Shown here one piece after another: positions 9,895 through 17,360 of a stretch of DNA of 36,552 nucleotides (within the stretch, counting starts at the first letter, position 1; each line of letters begins with the position of its first letter). A program made the position numbers and the translations under genes. The DNA comes from Lichenicola sp964249735 (GTDB lineage: Bacteria > Pseudomonadota > Alphaproteobacteria > Acetobacterales > Acetobacteraceae). Below the pieces are notes generated by a model that was not told the origin of the DNA, ran no database searches, and was given only the letters and a program-made list of their open reading frames with translations. The DNA lies in assembly GCA_964249735.1 (NCBI GenBank), contig CAXUDP010000030.1:1-36552 (forward strand), in the 5' to 3' direction.

Positions 9895-11418
9895 ATGTCG
9901 ACGACCATGTCTGCAAGCGCGGCTGTCGCATGTCCAGTCGGGACGCAAACGGGAGCCGGTACCCGAACCGTCGCGGCTTTGCCTGACGGTTCGTTCTCGT
10001 CGCAGGTCGCGGCGATCTGGAACCAGTCATCATCCCCTTCCGGGGCGGCAGGGTCTGCTTCTTCAGCAAGCCTTAAGGATCGCCCGGTAGTGTCCTCGGC
10101 GTCGGCATCGCACCTGCCGGGACACGGGGAAACGGACGTCGCGTCCAAGCGAGAGGAGACGCAGGCAGGAAAGCCTGCATCGATGAGCCAGACCATGCAG
10201 CCGGCTTCCGGCCAGAATGCGCATCAATCCGTAGGTATAGAAAGCGGCGACACACCCGCGGCGGAGAATGAGACAGCGGATGTAGCCGGTTCGGCCGATC
10301 TTTCCATCGAGGACGGGTCGACGGCGGGTGTTCCGCAGCCGGACGTACGGAATGCAGCCGGCGCGCCTATCAAGGCAACGCACAGGTCCGCGCAAGCGAC
10401 AGGCGCTCGACCGGATGATGAAACCACCGCTCCTGCTTCGCCACCGCTGACGCTTGTCGGAGCCGACGTATCGGCTGCCCACCTTTCCGACCCGATCAGG
10501 CAGTCATCACGGAGTATCCGGCCAGCTGATGGATCCGTCACGATGTCGAAGGACAGCCGTTCAGCGGACGATCCAGGGTCGCCGACCTCCACCGACGCCA
10601 GCCAGAAGAGCGTTGTCCTGGATCAGCACTCCACCCACGGCGAAACAGGCACGGCAGCGGGATCCGGGCCAGCCGAACATCACGGCTCCGGATCTGCAAA
10701 CGACATTCCTGTTCAGGCCAGCTCGGTTGACGCGTCCTCCGCCAACAACGTGTCGGCATCGCCTCTTCCATCGGCCGTGGAACCGATGGCACTCGGGACC
10801 GCCCTGGTCGACCCGTCGCCGCCGATGGCTGCCGGCACGTCCGCCACGCTGGGACAGGCGCTGGCGCCCACTGCCGCGACAGCGCTGGATGCGACCGGCG
10901 CACCGGCACAGGTGGGCGCATCCCTGTTGACGCTGGCTTCCGGCACGGACGGATCGAGCCAGATGGCGCTATCGCTGCATCCGAAGGATCTGGGCAGCGT
11001 CCATATCCAGCTCGCGCGCGGTGCCGATGGCGCGGTCCGGGTCGTCGTTGCGGCAACCGAGCCGGCCACCTTGCGCAGCCTGATCGCCGACCAGGCTCAT
11101 CTGCACGCAGCGCTGGATGCCGCTGCGGTACCAAGTGCCGACCGGCACGTAAGCTTCGAACTTGCACCGGTTTCCACCTCGCCTGATGGCGCCGCTACCG
11201 CTGACAGTCAGCCGGGTGGTTCCGGATCGCCCGATGGAAGGGCTGCGATGGACATGTCCGGCCAGGACGGCGGCGGGCGTTCCGGAGATGGCCGGCGGGA
11301 TCGTCCAGCCGGGCAGGACACTGCAGCCACATCCGGCGGCGGGTTCGACCGGTCGTCGCCATTCTCGTCTACGACAACGCTCCTGCTGCGCCACGGCAGC
11401 ATCAACATCACCGCTTGA
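9895..11418 (+). CDS. fliK: FliK, hook-length control protein
   Basis: Secreted molecular ruler that switches the export apparatus from hook to filament substrates. The 507-aa protein has a long low-complexity N-terminal part rich in Ser/Ala/Thr/Asp/Pro (about 1-340), and a C-terminal Flg_hook domain with MALSLHPKDLGSVHIQLARG then VRVVVAATEPATLRSLIADQ, matching the L.P..LG.V.V.......V.......R..L. pattern. Start ATG at 9895 follows AGGAGG at good spacing. First gene after the sigma-54 element, 16 nt before flgD. The N-terminus is not alignable by eye, so identification rests on the C-terminal domain and context. Confidence 0.85.
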   Translation: MSTTMSASAAVACPVGTQTGAGTRTVAALPDGSFSSQVAAIWNQSSSPSGAAGSASSASLKDRPVVSSASASHLPGHGETDVASKREETQAGKPASMSQTMQPASGQNAHQSVGIESGDTPAAENETADVAGSADLSIEDGSTAGVPQPDVRNAAGAPIKATHRSAQATGARPDDETTAPASPPLTLVGADVSAAHLSDPIRQSSRSIRPADGSVTMSKDSRSADDPGSPTSTDASQKSVVLDQHSTHGETGTAAGSGPAEHHGSGSANDIPVQASSVDASSANNVSASPLPSAVEPMALGTALVDPSPPMAAGTSATLGQALAPTAATALDATGAPAQVGASLLTLASGTDGSSQMALSLHPKDLGSVHIQLARGADGAVRVVVAATEPATLRSLIADQAHLHAALDAAAVPSADRHVSFELAPVSTSPDGAATADSQPGGSGSPDGRAAMDMSGQDGGGRSGDGRRDRPAGQDTAATSGGGFDRSSPFSSTTTLLLRHGSINITA

Positions 11419-11434
11419 TCAGCAGAGGCACGCC

Positions 11435-12205
11435 ATGAGCACGACCATCTCGTCTTCCACGGATCTTCTGTCGGCTGCGGAGGCGGCGGCCAAAAAGGCC
11501 AACACCGCCAACGCGGCGAGCAGCACGTCAGGCGCCAGCAGCAGCACGAGCAGCAACGCACTGTCCTCCCTGACCAGCAACTACAACCAGTTCCTGACCC
11601 TGCTGACGACGCAGCTGCAGAACCAGGACCCGACCAGCCCGATGACGTCCGACACCTTCACCAGTGAGCTTGCGCAGTTCGCCGGCGTCGAGCAGCAGAT
11701 CCAGACCAACACCAACCTGACCCAGCTGCTGTCGCTGAACCAGGACAACGAGGTCAGCCAAGGCACATCGCTGGTCGGACGGCAGGCCCTGGCGTCCTCG
11801 AGCCAGCTTCCGTTGCAGAACGGCTCGGCCGAGCTCCAGATCAGCCCCACCAGCGCGGAAACCGTCGGGATCGCCATCACCAATGCCGCCGGCAGCGTCG
11901 TCAAGACGCAGACCCTGTCGCTTCCGGCCGGGACCACGAACTGGACCTGGAACGGCCAGGACGACTCCGGCAACACCTTGTCGGATGGAAGCTACAGTGC
12001 AGCCGTGGTGACGCAGGACAGCAGCGGCAACACCACCACGGTGCCGTTCAGCGTCGTCGGCACGATCACCGGCGTGTCGAAGGACGCGTCCAACGGCGTG
12101 GACGTCGACATGGGAGCCAGCACCATCGACATGAGCAACGTCACCTCCCTGCTCAGCTCCGGCACGAGCGGCAGCAGCACGGCCAGCGCCTCGACCGCAT
12201 CCTGA
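11435..12205 (+). CDS. flgD: FlgD, hook-capping protein
   Basis: Scaffold for hook subunit assembly, 256 aa. Conserved N-terminal block YNQFLTLLTTQLQNQDPTSP then MTSDTFTSELAQFAGVEQQI is nearly canonical for FlgD; the central part has a FlgD Ig-like domain (LPAGTTNWTWNGQDDSGNTL, SDGSYSAAV). Start ATG at 11435 matches the family; an in-frame extension upstream to 11162 is antisense-like, out of frame with the fliK end, and is not used. The C-terminal ~20 residues are Ser/Thr/Gly-rich. A terminator hairpin follows, so fliK-flgD is probably a two-gene unit. Confidence 0.94.
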   Translation: MSTTISSSTDLLSAAEAAAKKANTANAASSTSGASSSTSSNALSSLTSNYNQFLTLLTTQLQNQDPTSPMTSDTFTSELAQFAGVEQQIQTNTNLTQLLSLNQDNEVSQGTSLVGRQALASSSQLPLQNGSAELQISPTSAETVGIAITNAAGSVVKTQTLSLPAGTTNWTWNGQDDSGNTLSDGSYSAAVVTQDSSGNTTTVPFSVVGTITGVSKDASNGVDVDMGASTIDMSNVTSLLSSGTSGSSTASASTAS

Positions 12206-12223
12206 GCAGCCCGGCCGGATGTT

Positions 12224-12248
12224 CCGCCCGGCAGAAACTGCCGGGCGG
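12224..12248 (+). terminator. Terminator after flgD
   Basis: Perfect 11-bp stem CCGCCCGGCAG (12224-12234) / CTGCCGGGCGG (12238-12248) with loop AAA, beginning 19 nt after the flgD stop. The following T-run is short (TTAAGGTT), so termination may be incomplete. Confidence 0.7.
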
Positions 12249-12263
12249 TTAAGGTTCGGGTAA
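12249..12263. promoter_or_regulatory. CtrA-like box upstream of fliF (one mismatch)
   Basis: TTAA-ggttcgg-GTAA matches TTAA-N7-TTAA at 7 of 8 bases, 99 bases before the fliF start and directly after the flgD terminator. fliF operons are direct CtrA targets in Caulobacter. Inference only; no -10 element was convincing. Confidence 0.38.
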
Positions 12264-12320
12264 GGGTAGCGATGGCATCCTGCGCTGGTCGGCAACAGGC
12301 CGGCTTCCCGGGATGACGCC

Positions 12321-12365
12321 ATGATCTGGAACCTGCTCTTCACCCCGATCGAGACGGCGCCATGA
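12321..12365 (+). CDS. Possible 14-residue leader peptide overlapping the fliF start
   Basis: ATG at 12321 opens a frame MIWNLLFTPIETAP that stops at TGA 12363-12365, overlapping the fliF start as ATGA. The arrangement is typical of translational coupling, but the frame is so short that chance is a real alternative. Its ribosome-binding site is weak. It contains no run of a regulatory amino acid, so attenuation is not indicated. Confidence 0.3.
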   Translation: MIWNLLFTPIETAP

Positions 12366-14005
12366 AGCCCCTGCTGGACGGGCTGAAGGCGCTTGGAACC
12401 GCCCGCCTGGCAGCCATGGGAGCGGTCGCAGTCGGTATCCTGGCCATGCTCGCAGTGCTGGTGTCGCAAGGCGGCAGCCATCCTCAGATGTCGCTGCTTT
12501 ATGGCGACCTGGACCTGCGCGAGGCCGGACAGATGGCCGAGCAGCTCGAGAAGGCGCACATCGCGCACGAGCTCGGGCCGCAGGACGACCGGCTGCTGGT
12601 GCCGGCAGACCAGGTGGCTGCCGCACGCCTGTTGCTGGCAAAGAACGGCCTGCCGTCGGGCGGCTCGGTCGGCTACGAGATCTTCGACCGCGGCGACAAC
12701 CTCACCGCCACGCAGTTCGAGCAGACGATCAACCAGACCCGGGCGCTGGAAGGCGAACTGTCCCGCTCGATCCGGCTGATCAGCGGCGTCCGCGCGGCGC
12801 GGGTGCACTTGGTGCTGCCGCATCGCGAGCCGTTCGCTTCCGAGCAGGTCGCGGCCCAGGCGAGCGTGCTGCTGTCGATGGCCGGTGCCGCCAGGATGGA
12901 TCCGGAAGGGGTGCAGGCAGTCCTGAACCTGGTGGCCGCCGCCGTGCCGGGGCTGAAACCGCAGAACATCGCCATCATCGACAACCGCGGCAACGTGCTG
13001 GCTCGCGCCGGCAACCCGGTCGACGGTGGATCGGTGCAGAGCGTGGACGAGCTGCGCCAAGCGACCGAGCTGCGTCTGGCGCGTGCGGTCGAGGAGATGC
13101 TGGAGCCCTCCCTGGGGGCGGAACACGTGCGCGCCGAGGCGGCGGTGACGATGAACATCGACCAGGTGCGTGAAACCCAGGAAACCTTTGATCCCAACCA
13201 GCAGGTCCTGCGCAGCCAGCAGACCGTATCCGACAAGAACCGCAGCAGCGACGGCCAGACCAACACCTCGGTGCAGAACAACCTGCCGAACGCCAATGCG
13301 GGTCAGGCCAGCTCGGGCAGCCAGGACGACCGGCAGGAGGAAACCAACAACTACGAGATCGGCAAGACGGTACGCACGCTGATCCAGGACCAGCCTCGTC
13401 TGGCGCGGATCAGCCTGGCCGTCATGGTGGACGGCACGACCGTCGCCAACGCCAGCGGCAAGGCCAGCTGGCAGCCGCGCAGCAAGGACGAGCTGGACCG
13501 GATCGCCACCCTGGTGAAGAGCGCAATCGGCTTCGACGAGAAGCGCGGCGATACCGTCAGCGTGGTGTCCATGCCGTTTGCCGTGCACGACCTGCCGGAC
13601 GCGCCTGCACCCACCGGCCTGTTCGGGCTGCATCTGGACCGGGACGACGTGGTCCATATCGGCCAGAACCTCCTGCTCGGCGTGTTCATGCTGCTGGCGC
13701 TGGTCTTCGTCGTCCGGCCGATGGTCGGTCGCCTGACCGATCCTCCTGCTGCCGCCCTGCCTGGCACGGCCGTCGCAGCCCTTGAGGCTGGCACCGCCAT
13801 GCGTCCGGCTCTCGCGGGACCCGCAGGAGCCGCAACCGCCAATGTTCCTGCCCTGATCGAGGACGAGAGCATGATCAGCCTGGCGAACATCGACGGACGG
13901 CTGCGCGCCGCCTCCATCCGGCAGGTCGTCGATCTGGTCGGCCGCCATCCCGAGGAAAGCCTGACCATCGTCCGAGGATGGCTGGCCAAGGAGACCAGCT
14001 CGTGA
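12362..14005 (+). CDS. fliF: FliF, MS-ring protein
   Basis: Forms the inner-membrane MS ring, the base of the flagellum. 547 aa, family usual length. Membrane segment 1 at about 15-35, then the YscJ/FliF ring-building domain with LYGDLDLREAGQMAEQLE, LLLAKNGLPSGGSVGYEIFD and LEGELSRSIRLISGVRAARV (the secretin-like E.EL.R.I..... signature), the FliF C-domain, and membrane segment 2 (about 435-455, QNLLLGVFMLLALVFVVRPM). The cytoplasmic tail that binds FliG ends with RQVVDLVGRHPEESLTIVRGW, whose RxxV...P.E....IR.W pattern is the FliG-binding motif. First gene of the fliF-fliG-fliH-fliN-flbD-flhA run. Confidence 0.97.
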   Translation: MKPLLDGLKALGTARLAAMGAVAVGILAMLAVLVSQGGSHPQMSLLYGDLDLREAGQMAEQLEKAHIAHELGPQDDRLLVPADQVAAARLLLAKNGLPSGGSVGYEIFDRGDNLTATQFEQTINQTRALEGELSRSIRLISGVRAARVHLVLPHREPFASEQVAAQASVLLSMAGAARMDPEGVQAVLNLVAAAVPGLKPQNIAIIDNRGNVLARAGNPVDGGSVQSVDELRQATELRLARAVEEMLEPSLGAEHVRAEAAVTMNIDQVRETQETFDPNQQVLRSQQTVSDKNRSSDGQTNTSVQNNLPNANAGQASSGSQDDRQEETNNYEIGKTVRTLIQDQPRLARISLAVMVDGTTVANASGKASWQPRSKDELDRIATLVKSAIGFDEKRGDTVSVVSMPFAVHDLPDAPAPTGLFGLHLDRDDVVHIGQNLLLGVFMLLALVFVVRPMVGRLTDPPAAALPGTAVAALEAGTAMRPALAGPAGAATANVPALIEDESMISLANIDGRLRAASIRQVVDLVGRHPEESLTIVRGWLAKETSS

Positions 14006-15003
14006 GCACCCAGCAGCTTCCCGGCGCGCAACGCGCGGCCATCCTGATGCTGGCACTGGGCGAGGAGCAGTGCGCCCAGCTGTTCGCGATGATGCACGAG
14101 GAGGAGATCAAGGAGATCTCGCTCGCGATGTCCCAGCTCGGCAGCGTCTCGGCCGATGTCGTCGAGACGCTGTGTGCCGAGTTCTCCAGCGGCATCAGCT
14201 CCGCTGGCATGCTGGTCGGCAGCTTCGACAGCACCGAGCGGCTGTTGCAGAAGTCGCTGTCGCGGGAGCGGGCCGCCCAGATCATGGAGGAGATCCGCGG
14301 TCCGGCCGGTCGCACCATGTGGGACAAGCTGGGCAACGTGAACGAGGCGGTGCTCGCGAACTATCTGAAGAACGAGTACCCGCAGACCGTCGCCGTGGTG
14401 CTCGGCAAGGTGCGGCCCGGACATGCCGCCCGCGTCCTGAGCCTGCTTCCGGACAGCTTCGCGATGGAAGTCATCATGCGCATGCTGCGCATGGAGAGCG
14501 TGCAGAAGGACGTGCTGGACAGCGTCGAGAAGACCCTGCGTTCGGAGTTCATGTCCAACCTCGCCCGCAGCACGCGCCGCGATAGCCACGAGCTGATCGC
14601 CGAGATCTTCAACAACCTCGACCGCCAGGTAGAAGGCCGGTTCATGTCCGCGCTCGAGGAGCGCAACCGGGACGCGGCGGAGCGGGTCAAGTCGCTCATG
14701 TTCACGTTCGATGATCTCGCCCGGCTGACGCCGGATGCGGTGCAGAAGCTGATGCGCTCGGTCGAGAAGGACAAGCTGCCGATCGCGCTCAAGGGCGCCT
14801 CGGAGGAGATCCGCACGCTGTTCCTGAGCACCCTGTCCGAGCGCGCGGGAAAGCTGCTTCGCGAGGACATCGCGTCGCTGGGACCGGTCCGGCTGCGCGA
14901 CGTCGACGAGGCCCAGTCCCAGATCCTTCTGACCGCCAAGGAGCTGGCGACCCAGGGCGAGATCGAGCTGAACGAGCGCCAGGACGAGGAGATGGTGGCC
15001 TGA
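14002..15003 (+). CDS. fliG: FliG, motor switch protein
   Basis: C-ring protein that couples stator torque to rotation. Start is taken as the GTG at 14002 (GTGA overlap with the fliF stop, AAGGAGA 8 nt upstream), giving 333 aa and VSTQQLPGAQRAAILMLALG; an ATG at 13978 would add eight residues and overlap fliF more. Seen: N-domain with LGEEQCAQLFAMMHEEEIKE, the middle domain with EYPQTVAVVLGKV, where the family EHPQ motif reads EYPQ, and the C-terminal domain with charged torque-helix residues (EDLARLT-like FDDLARLTPDAVQKLMRSVE). Next gene fliH begins one base later. Confidence 0.95.
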   Translation: MSTQQLPGAQRAAILMLALGEEQCAQLFAMMHEEEIKEISLAMSQLGSVSADVVETLCAEFSSGISSAGMLVGSFDSTERLLQKSLSRERAAQIMEEIRGPAGRTMWDKLGNVNEAVLANYLKNEYPQTVAVVLGKVRPGHAARVLSLLPDSFAMEVIMRMLRMESVQKDVLDSVEKTLRSEFMSNLARSTRRDSHELIAEIFNNLDRQVEGRFMSALEERNRDAAERVKSLMFTFDDLARLTPDAVQKLMRSVEKDKLPIALKGASEEIRTLFLSTLSERAGKLLREDIASLGPVRLRDVDEAQSQILLTAKELATQGEIELNERQDEEMVA

Positions 15004-15004
15004 C

Positions 15005-15670
15005 ATGATGCGCAGCCATTCCCTGTCCGGCGTCCTTTACGCGGAGGATTTCGACGCACCTGAGCCGATGTCGGCACCACCGGCCGCGCCGCCGATGCCG
15101 GCCGAGCCGGTCGTGATCGAGCCGACCTTCAGCCTCATCGACCTGCAACGCGCCACCGAGCGCGCCAGGCAGGAGGAACGCATGACCGCACGGCAGCAGG
15201 CGGAACAGGACGCGGCCGTGCTGCGGACCCAGGCGCTGATCCAGCTCGCCGATGCCGTGGCGCAGTCGCGGTCGGAAGCAGCCCGGATCGCTGCCGAGGC
15301 CGCCGAGGCCACCGTGCAGACCCTTCTCGCCACGGTTGCGGCGCTGCTGCCCGCCGTTTCGGCGGCACACGGCCAAGCCGAGGCGGCGGCACTTCTGCGC
15401 CTGCTGCTGCCGGCGATGGCCAACGAGCCGCGCCTGACGGTGCGAGCGCACCCGGCGCTGCTTGCCGGCCTGCGGCAGGAAACAAGAACCCTTCTGGAAG
15501 CCGGCAACACCGTTGTAGAGTGGACCGGTTCCGAAACGATGCTGCCGGGTGACATCGTGGTGCGCTGGCAGGATGGCTCCATGATCAGGGACACGAATGC
15601 GCTGTGCGCCGAGGTGCAGGCGCTGCTCGTACCCGAAATGAGAACGAACGCACGTCAGGAGACCGTTTGA
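15005..15670 (+). CDS. fliH: FliH-like export apparatus stator protein
   Basis: Expected to bind FliI and restrain its ATPase activity while linking it to the FliN C-ring. 221 aa. Proline/alanine-rich N-terminal part to about residue 45, a long alanine/glutamine/glutamate-rich helical region (about 50-125; ATERARQEERMTARQQAEQD) as in the FliH/YscL stalk, and a C-terminal globular domain with ANEPRLTVRAHPALLAGL and LPGDIVVRWQDGSMIRD, matching the conserved V.W.DG segment of FliH C-domains. Sequence similarity in this family is low; position between fliG and fliN is the main support. Start may be 15005 or 15008. Confidence 0.8.
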   Translation: MMRSHSLSGVLYAEDFDAPEPMSAPPAAPPMPAEPVVIEPTFSLIDLQRATERARQEERMTARQQAEQDAAVLRTQALIQLADAVAQSRSEAARIAAEAAEATVQTLLATVAALLPAVSAAHGQAEAAALLRLLLPAMANEPRLTVRAHPALLAGLRQETRTLLEAGNTVVEWTGSETMLPGDIVVRWQDGSMIRDTNALCAEVQALLVPEMRTNARQETV

Positions 15671-15993
15671 TGCCGACTGAGATCGATCTGGCCGAGCTCG
15701 CAGAAGCTCCGGTTGCCCACGAGACTGGAGCGCCGCGTACCGCGCAGGATCTGGAAGCGGTGTATGACATCCCGGTCACGGTCAGCGCGGTGCTGGGCAA
15801 GTCCACCATGCAGGTCAGCCAGCTGCTGAAGCTCGGCCGCGGTGCCGTGGTCGAGCTGGATCGCAAGCTCGGCGAGGCGATCGACATCTACGTCAACAAC
15901 CGCCTGATCGCACGCGGCGAGGTGGTGATGGTGGATGACAACCGGCTCGGGATCACCATGACGGAGATCATCAAGTCCGAGCGCGGATTCTGA
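15670..15993 (+). CDS. fliN: FliN, motor switch protein (C-ring)
   Basis: 107 aa from the ATG at 15670, which shares one base with the fliH stop (TGATG) and follows CAGGAGA. The SpoA domain fills the protein: YDIPVTVSAVLGKSTMQVSQ, LLKLGRGAVVELDRKLGEAI, DIYVNNRLIARGEVVMVDDN, then RLGITMTEI, a nearly consensus FliN C-terminus. The frame is open upstream to 15604 but that part lies in fliH. fliM is not in the window. Confidence 0.96.
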   Translation: MPTEIDLAELAEAPVAHETGAPRTAQDLEAVYDIPVTVSAVLGKSTMQVSQLLKLGRGAVVELDRKLGEAIDIYVNNRLIARGEVVMVDDNRLGITMTEIIKSERGF

Positions 15994-15995
15994 TC

Positions 15996-17357
15996 ATGCG
16001 CGTCCTGATCATCGGCTCGATGGGCGGAGAGCTCGGCAAGGCGGCGCAGATCGCGGCCTCGCGCGGAGCCCATCTCGATCAGGCCGACAACGTTCCCGCC
16101 GGCCTCGCCCGGCTGCGTCGCGATGCCCGCTGCAACCTGGTGCTGTGCGAACTCGGCCTGCCGATCGCCGCCCTGGTCCAGGGACTGGCCAGGGAGCGGA
16201 TCACCCTGCCGGTGATCGCCTGCGGGCTTGAAGACGATCCGGACGCTGCCGTTCGCGCGGTGCGGGACGGGGCGCAGGATTTCCTTCCCCTGCCACCCGA
16301 TCCCGAACTCATCGCGGCCATGCTGGAGGCGGCGTCGGGCGAAAGCCACGCCTTGATCGCCCGCGATCCGATCATGCTGTCGGCCATCCGCAGCGCCGAG
16401 CAGGTCGCACGGTCCGAGGCCTCGGTGCTCATCACCGGCGAGTCTGGCACCGGCAAGGAGATCGTGGCACGGCACATCCATCGCCGCTCGCGCCGAGCAG
16501 AGGGGCCCTTCATCGCCCTGAACTGCGCCGCGATCCCGGAGCACCTGCTGGAGTCCGAGCTGTTCGGCCACGAGAAGGGCGCCTTCAGCGGCGCCATCGC
16601 CCGGCGCATCGGCCGCTTCGAGTCCGCCGAAGGCGGCACGCTGCTGCTTGACGAGATCAGCGAGATGGACGTCCGGCTGCAGGCCAAGCTACTGCGCGCC
16701 ATCCAGGAACGCGAGATCGACCGGCTCGGTGGCCAGACCCCGGTCCGCGTCAACGTGCGCATCCTGGCCACCAGCAACCGCGACCTGCGCGCCGAGGCCG
16801 CCGCCGGCCGGTTTCGCGAAGACCTGTACTTCCGGCTGAACGTGGTCGGCCTCGAGATCCCGCCGCTGCGCCATCGGCCAGGCGACATCGCCGCCCTGGC
16901 CGCGCACTACGTCCGCCATTATGCGCAGGCGAACGGGATCGAGCCGCCATCGCTGTCGGACGCGTCGCTCAACCGGCTGACCCAGCATGGCTGGCGCGGC
17001 AACGTGCGCGAGCTCGAGAACCTGATGCACCGTGCCGTCCTGGTGACCGCGGGATCAGTGATCGAGCCGAGCGACCTCGGCTTCACGCCGATCCAGCCCG
17101 GTCCAGGCCAGGCCATCTCGACAGGCACAGCGGCGAGCGACAGCGACTCCGGACGTGGCATATCCGGGCTGGTCGGCCGGCGCATGGAGGAGGTCGAGCA
17201 GGCCCTGATCCTGGAAACGCTGTCCAGCACGGCAGGCAACCGCACCCACGCCGCGACCATCCTCGGCATCTCCATCCGCGCCCTGCGCAACAAGCTGCGC
17301 GACTATGCCAGTCAGGGTGTGCCGGTGCCGCCGCCCATGGCCGGCGTGGCGGCCTGA
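15996..17357 (+). CDS. flbD: FlbD, sigma-54 dependent flagellar regulator
   Basis: Enhancer-binding activator of late flagellar genes, 453 aa. Order: receiver-like domain (1-115), AAA+ domain with Walker A GESGTGKE at 148-155, the sigma-54 contact loop at 195-200 reading GAFSGA instead of GAFTGA, Walker B GGTLLLDE at 213-220 and the ISEMDVRLQAKLLRAIQERE block, then a Fis-type helix-turn-helix near 415-440 (NRTHAATILGISIRALRNKL). The receiver has no acidic pair near its N-terminus (GSMGG), Glu52 where the phospho-Asp is expected, and no lysine in the FLPLPP segment, so ordinary phosphorelay is unlikely; FlbD is regulated by FliX in Caulobacter, and fliX is not here. Genes around it are its expected targets. 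Confidence 0.93.
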   Translation: MRVLIIGSMGGELGKAAQIAASRGAHLDQADNVPAGLARLRRDARCNLVLCELGLPIAALVQGLARERITLPVIACGLEDDPDAAVRAVRDGAQDFLPLPPDPELIAAMLEAASGESHALIARDPIMLSAIRSAEQVARSEASVLITGESGTGKEIVARHIHRRSRRAEGPFIALNCAAIPEHLLESELFGHEKGAFSGAIARRIGRFESAEGGTLLLDEISEMDVRLQAKLLRAIQEREIDRLGGQTPVRVNVRILATSNRDLRAEAAAGRFREDLYFRLNVVGLEIPPLRHRPGDIAALAAHYVRHYAQANGIEPPSLSDASLNRLTQHGWRGNVRELENLMHRAVLVTAGSVIEPSDLGFTPIQPGPGQAISTGTAASDSDSGRGISGLVGRRMEEVEQALILETLSSTAGNRTHAATILGISIRALRNKLRDYASQGVPVPPPMAGVAA

Positions 17358-17360
17358 CGC

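Noticed and set aside
12286..12301. Sigma-54-like TGGTCGGCAACAGGC before fliF
   Set aside because: GG and GC have the right spacing, but the -12 half reads AGGC and the -24 half TGGTCG, too far from TGGCAC-N5-TTGCW; fliF is more likely an early, CtrA-type gene.
11528..15006. Long minus-strand frames (about 842 and 551 aa) antisense to flgD, fliF and fliG
   Set aside because: They lie against clear FlgD, FliF and FliG coding sequence, with composition typical of antisense GC-rich frames and no recognised domain.
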